A stretch of 64,000 nt of DNA from Luscinia megarhynchos. Taxonomy: Eukaryota; Chordata; Aves; Passeriformes; Turdidae. The DNA is taken from NCBI GenBank assembly GCA_034336665.1, contig CM067576.1, positions 10,965,385-11,029,384 on the forward strand, written 5' to 3'. Position 1 is the stretch's first letter. Every line of letters starts with the position of its first letter. Both the position numbers and the translations under genes were made by a program. Shown here piece by piece: positions 58,926 through 64,000 of the stretch. The notes beneath the pieces were generated by a model. The model was given only the letters and a program-made list of their open reading frames with translations. It had not been told where the DNA came from and searched no databases.

Positions 58926-61900
58926 GCTTTCCACCTCTCACACACTGAAGAGCCACAGCACTTCAGCTTCTCTCTTTCAAACTGGAGTTCAGGGTTGCTT
59001 ATCTGCAATTCCCAGTGCCCCGATTAATACTTTAATTAAAAAAAAGAATAACCTGATCAGGACGTAATCTAGTCATGGAGAATACTAAGCTGTTTTTTGA
59101 CAGCCCTGTTTTTGTTAATACCTTTAAGTGTTACAGTCCCAAGCTTTTTCAAACTCCTTGATACACCTGTTGCTCCTCCACTTGAATTTCCTACTTTGCT
59201 CCAGCATCTCTGCCTCACTTGAGTTTCAGAGGAAGGCTCCTTATCCCACCCAAAAGGCTGAGGAGATGGACAGCATCTCAAACATGCCTTGTGCTGCAGA
59301 ATGACATGGAGAAGTGGCGCCAGTGGTATGTAGTAGTGCAGGAAATGAATTCTGTCCTCAATCCTGAATAGCCAGATTTTTTCCCCAGCCCTGTGTCTGA
59401 TGTCCCTCAGACAGCATTGGCTTCCCAAGGCCCCCAACTCTGCAAAGCCCCTCCTAAACTGCTTCATTTTCAGATCATGGTTACCTGCCCTACCACATGG
59501 TTCTTCCAGTCTGCTCCTCAAGAGCTGGACTGTCCTTTGGAGGAATCTTCCTGAACTCCAGAAATCCCTTCCTTTATAACTATTTTAAACAACAGTTTTA
59601 GGGTTGCTCGCTCTTTCATGACAGAGTTCTGCCTCACCTAAATACCAGTAATCTTCCCAGGTATCTATGGTAAGTCTAGTAACTTCATTTTTCTGATCTT
59701 CTCCCCTACAATATTTTGGAACACAAGAGTCACTTTTAGTCCAGCACCTTCTACCCCTGAGAATCCTGAACCTGCAGTTCAGTGACCTCAGGTGGTCACT
59801 GCTACTTAAGAACTCAACAATAATTGTATCTTGGATCAGTTCTTATGTTTTAGTCCTAAACAAAGGCTTACTCTAGACCAAGCTGTTACAAGAAATTATT
59901 CTTTGAGTAACTCAAGATGTTTGCTCACCAAAATGTTAGCCAGTTCCTTGCCAAACAATCTGGCCAGATAGCACAAGTCATAATGGAACTTGCTTTTTCT
60001 AACAGGTTTATGAAGATGCATGAGCCTGTTTTCTTCCCAAGGCTCATGAAATCCTCAACTTTCCTTTTGTCTGGAATAGAAAACTTCCTAATATCTCCAT
60101 GTCATTAAAATACAGAATTTATATCCAACATAAATGTGGCTGTTTGGTTGTCAGTACTCCAATTTCCTCAGATTTTACAGCAACCTTTTAGATGTAGTGT
60201 TCCTCTTTTATGACCTAACACACCTGCTACAATGGCAGGTAATGCAGGATATTGATTTCCATCACCCCCACCATGTTTCAATCAGACCAGTGTGCTGAGG
60301 TCTTTTTTCACCACCAAGCAGTCCACAACAACTATTTTTGTCTCCTGTTTCCACTCTGTTGTGCAGATGTGCCCATTCCTTACTCCAGCCCAGTCCCTCC
60401 TGTGCACACAACTCTGCTCCCAAGCTCCACGCACGCCCCAGCCCCGACAGCCTCAGCCTCCCACCAGTCTGTCCTCCCCAAGCCCTGCCCACTTCCCGTG
60501 CCACCAGTCTGGGGACCCCTGGGCTGAAGTGGAATTGCTGTGAAGTCACAGCTCCTCATGTCACTTCCCTGTCACAGCCTTTTCCCAGGCACACACACTG
60601 ACTTTAGGGAAGAGGTACTGCCATGTCCCAAATTGTCTCCTCTCTGGACACCCAGTTTAGCTTCCCAGGTATCTCAGCTTCAAGAATGACAGCCTCAGGC
60701 CTGCCCCAAGCACTCTGATACCTTTCAAGGTCTATGTGTCCAATCAACAGGGAAATAGTTTGATGGATTTCCTAATCACTGGGAGCTTGTATTTTCCATC
60801 ACCAAATCCTCTGCCATTCAAACCTCCCACAGCTGCTTTTCCAGCTTCTGGAGGCATCTCCAGAACACAAATCAACTCCTCAACCAAGGCTTTGGTTATA
60901 AATCACTCCTTTAATCCCATCCAGTTTCAACTCTCCACAAATACAAGGCAGGGCAGCCAGTGCTGTGGTGGGAATGAACCCAGACCACCTGCAGAGGATT
61001 TGGTGCCATCTCTCCTCCAGCAGCTCAGTAGTTCTGGCCTCAGGATGCTTTCTGGAGCCTGGAATGCCCCCACTTGTTGCTCCATATAGTATTTTATCAG
61101 CAGGTAATTGCTCATAAAGCGTGTCCTCTCTGCACTCTTGTGTGCAGTTCTTTGTGCAATTAAGCCAATGTACTTTGATTCCCATAATTAAGCTAGGAAT
61201 TTTACTTTATGACCATATAAAGTCCATCTTTAAACTAAAAATAGACCGTTAACAGATCCTTTTTTAAAAATTACTTTAAACAGCCAATTAGAGACTTGCA
61301 TCGGACAAGATAAGTTACATATGGCCTTGCAGAAGCCTGCAAGGACTCATTTTGCACGACTTTTATTGACAGGTGAAGCTCAGAAGCCAACCTTTTTTTT
61401 TTTCAAGATAGAATGAACTTCTGATCATAGCAGATCTATCCACAAACCAGACTGTTCACATGCATGAAAGCAGAGATGGCTTTAAAATGAATTTGCAGTG
61501 CTTAGCTGAGAGTTATTAATGACAGAAAATAATTCAAAGCCTTTAGTCCCTACTTTGCTCAGATCTGCCTGGTTGCCCTTCAGGAGCCCCTGGCAACGGT
61601 GAACATACTATCATTTATTATTTAAATAAAACAATCTTTTTAATAAAAAGAAATTCTGACCCCATTTAAACTCTGTACCTGACAAGACACTGGCTTCTTC
61701 TTTCCTTCACCTCTGGTGCTACTCACACAACATTTTTTTTTAAGCTGACCTGCCCACACAGCTCCTGATAAGCCAATGCTACATTGCCAGCTCTCCTCAG
61801 CATCACTCGAGTGGGAGGTTTAAATACCAGATTTCACAAAACCCTTCCCTCCATGATTCCTAGCCCTGGCATTTCTTGTAGTATTGACTGATCGGCAAGC

Positions 61901-64000
61901 CTTCCCAGCTTGCCCAAAAGTGAGCCAGCTGGACCTGCTTCTGCTGGACTGATGCAGAGAGAAGAGCTGGTTCCTGAAATCCCAGCGCTCACCTCTCGAG
62001 CCCTAGGTGAGTTCTGAGGAGCCTGGACCGGCTGGCACCGCTGTGCCGATGCAGACTCACTCCCCAGGAGCTGCTGGGCTGAGCTCCCCTGCCCATGTGA
62101 GATGCCTGGGCAAAAGATGAGCCCAGGCAAGTTCCAAACCTCAGGAGACTGCAGGCAATAAAGCCAGCAGCCTACATTGTGCTCACTGTTGTGCAACTAG
62201 GATGGAGGACAGAGAAATAAAATGCATTCCCTAGGGAGACACTAGAGCAAGCACAAGCTGGGGGACAGAGACACCCAAACCAAGGTGGCTGCCTTTCAAA
62301 TGACAGTGCTGCTCCCACACCTCCCAACAGACAGGTCCTGCCTGATGCACAACCACTGTCCTGCCCTCTGACAGCTGCCTTTCTACCCAGAGTGAGAACA
62401 AAACCCCCCAAACCTCTAATGTCCCAACCTCGATGGGCGCACAGCAATTTGAGCCTGAGTCATACCCGTAACAGAAAAAACGACCACTGCTCATTTACTG
62501 ACTCTCAACTCCCAGCAACAGGAACTATCCAGGTCTGTGTGATACGGACACAGCCTCATCTCAACACTGGCTACATCAGCACAAACCACACTGGGGGGGC
62601 AGCCCTGCAGCAGAGCCCCCGCAGCCACCTCAAAACACCCCAGGGCTGGCCCAATCCAGTGCATCGATCCAGAGCAGGTGGTGATGATGTCTGAGAGCCC
62701 ATGCTCAGTTTCCAGACCTTCCTGCAAGCATGACAGTGACAGCTCCCAGCCCAGCCCACTGACATGTGTCAGTAAGATACGATCTCCTGCACCAAGGCTG
62801 CACTCATGGGGCTGCTGCAGGGTGACTGCACCGCGTTCAGTAACAGCCAAACCCACTGGGGTCAGCACGGTCACAGGGCTTCAGATGAAGCTTGCAAGCC
62901 ACTTTCACAAGCAATTCTCCATTGAAATCATCAGGACTGGGATGACATTTCAACACAAGGAGGTTTTTCCCAAAAAGCTGTCTAAATCTCTCCAAGTCAT
63001 GCACTTGCTGTCCCAGAGGCATGCACTGGATCAGCTCCCACAACAGCCACCTCCCTCCGAAGTCCCCCCAGCCAAGAGGGGCACATCCCTCCTTGCTTCA
63101 GATGTAAATCCACACCTCTCACCTCTCCAATCTCCAACAGAAAGAATGAAGCTGGTTTTTCTTGCTTCCTGCATATTTCAAGATAGAGTTTCAAGAAAAA
63201 AATGCTTCAATGCCACAGCCAGGGAGACTCAGCAGAAACTCTCACTGCCAATGTTGCAGCCAATCCTCTTTGAACTTCAGTCTGCTACGTGGCCCAAGAC
63301 TCAGAAAGGGCTAAGGTGAATATTTTTGCAAAGCTAATGTCAGGATGGACAGCAAACCAACTGATCACCAACAGAACCAAAGAATTGTCTGAGTTAAGAC
63401 TGAGTTCCTGCTGGGGAGATCCAGCAGATTCGTGTTCAAACCAAACACCCTCCCAGCTGACGGCTGATCCAGAAAGGAGAACAGGTTCACCACGTGTCAT
63501 GAGCTCAAGACTAAAGAGAAGGTTTAGAAATGGCCAGGGTCACCAAATTCAACAGCAAAGTCATCCCTGCTCAGGACCTGACAGCTCTGTTACCTGTGTT
63601 TTGGATATTTCACTCTCCTACCAGCTCTTGCTTGGCCTGATAAACCTAATGCCCACTGGTTGCTAAAACTTGTCTTAGTCAAACCCAAATTGTATCAGGT
63701 CTTGTTCTCTTAGGCTGCTCCAAGGTACATTGAACAGGGACAGCAGAACTTCCCCACAAAACCCCATGCCCAACTCGAGCTGCAGGGATAGTGCCACCAT
63801 CCAGGTGATGTCTGGTCACCCAAAACAAGACAGCATCCACATGCAGGCAAAATCTACAGCCAGTCTGAGCAGGCTCCATCTTGGCTGGCCACGGTGCCTC
63901 CCAGAGCAAAAAGCTCAGAACCAGATCCCCTGTCTGGGTGAAGGAGTTCCAGCAGTATTGATCTGCAGAGGGACTGTGAAGCATTGTTCAGGGATATCCA
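58926..64000. other. Intergenic to the right edge, no gene seen
   Basis: No recognisable coding sequence, RNA gene or clear repeat. Frames of 100-213 codons (for example near 59.1-59.5 kb minus and 62.7-63.3 kb plus) resemble no family and have no splice or promoter context. Confidence 0.5.

Noticed and set aside
62678..63319. 213-codon plus-strand frame
   Set aside because: No recognisable domain and no promoter or splice context. Its length is compatible with chance in 64 kb searched in six frames.
1..64000. Bacterial operons, CRISPR arrays, phage or toxin-antitoxin systems
   Set aside because: The sequence is a vertebrate genome. No ribosome-binding sites, dense coding or CRISPR-like spaced repeats are present; the only long tandem arrays are head-to-tail minisatellites without spacers.

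Overview
This is vertebrate nuclear DNA and almost certainly from a bird. It has spliced genes with long introns, CpG-island promoters, several degraded CR1-type LINE tails (the characteristic avian non-LTR retrotransposon), and the vertebrate PFDN1-CYSTM1 gene pair facing tail to tail. Nothing points to a bacterial, phage or CRISPR system. The species cannot be fixed from the sequence.

Layout. Positions 1-4708 are the last intron of PFDN1 (prefoldin subunit 1, + strand). Its final coding exon is 4709-4792, with a poly(A) signal at 4868. A 2.6 kb gap between two converging genes follows. It is dominated by a 1.16 kb minisatellite of about 61 copies of a 19-bp unit, which leaves all six reading frames open. 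CYSTM1 lies on the - strand. It has a poly(A) signal near 7473, a last coding exon at 7784-7890, a first coding exon at 18748-18970, and a non-coding first exon close to 29.72-29.80 kb in a CpG island with a perfect CRE and GC boxes. The spliced product is 109 residues: a Pro/Gly/Tyr-rich tail with a PPxY motif, then the Cys-rich CYSTM membrane module.

From about 30 kb to 64 kb no protein-coding gene could be recognised. This stretch holds CR1 fragments, a probable solo LTR, an orphan CpG island at 43.05-43.37 kb, and G-rich and AT-rich simple sequence. It also holds an AT-rich, repeat-poor block (52.4-57.6 kb) that looks like 3'UTR or long non-coding RNA. That block has poly(A) signals facing each other near 55.93-55.99 kb. 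A plus-strand RNA there would fold into strong hairpins, and in one of them all three mismatches are G-U wobbles on only one strand. In mammals IGIP and PURA lie on this side of CYSTM1; neither was found here in recognisable form.

Functionally the two genes are unrelated neighbours: a cytosolic co-chaperone subunit and a small membrane-associated protein. The points that most merit follow-up are the structured RNA candidate at 55.4-55.95 kb, the six-frame-open minisatellite at the convergent gene ends, and the orphan CpG-rich islands.
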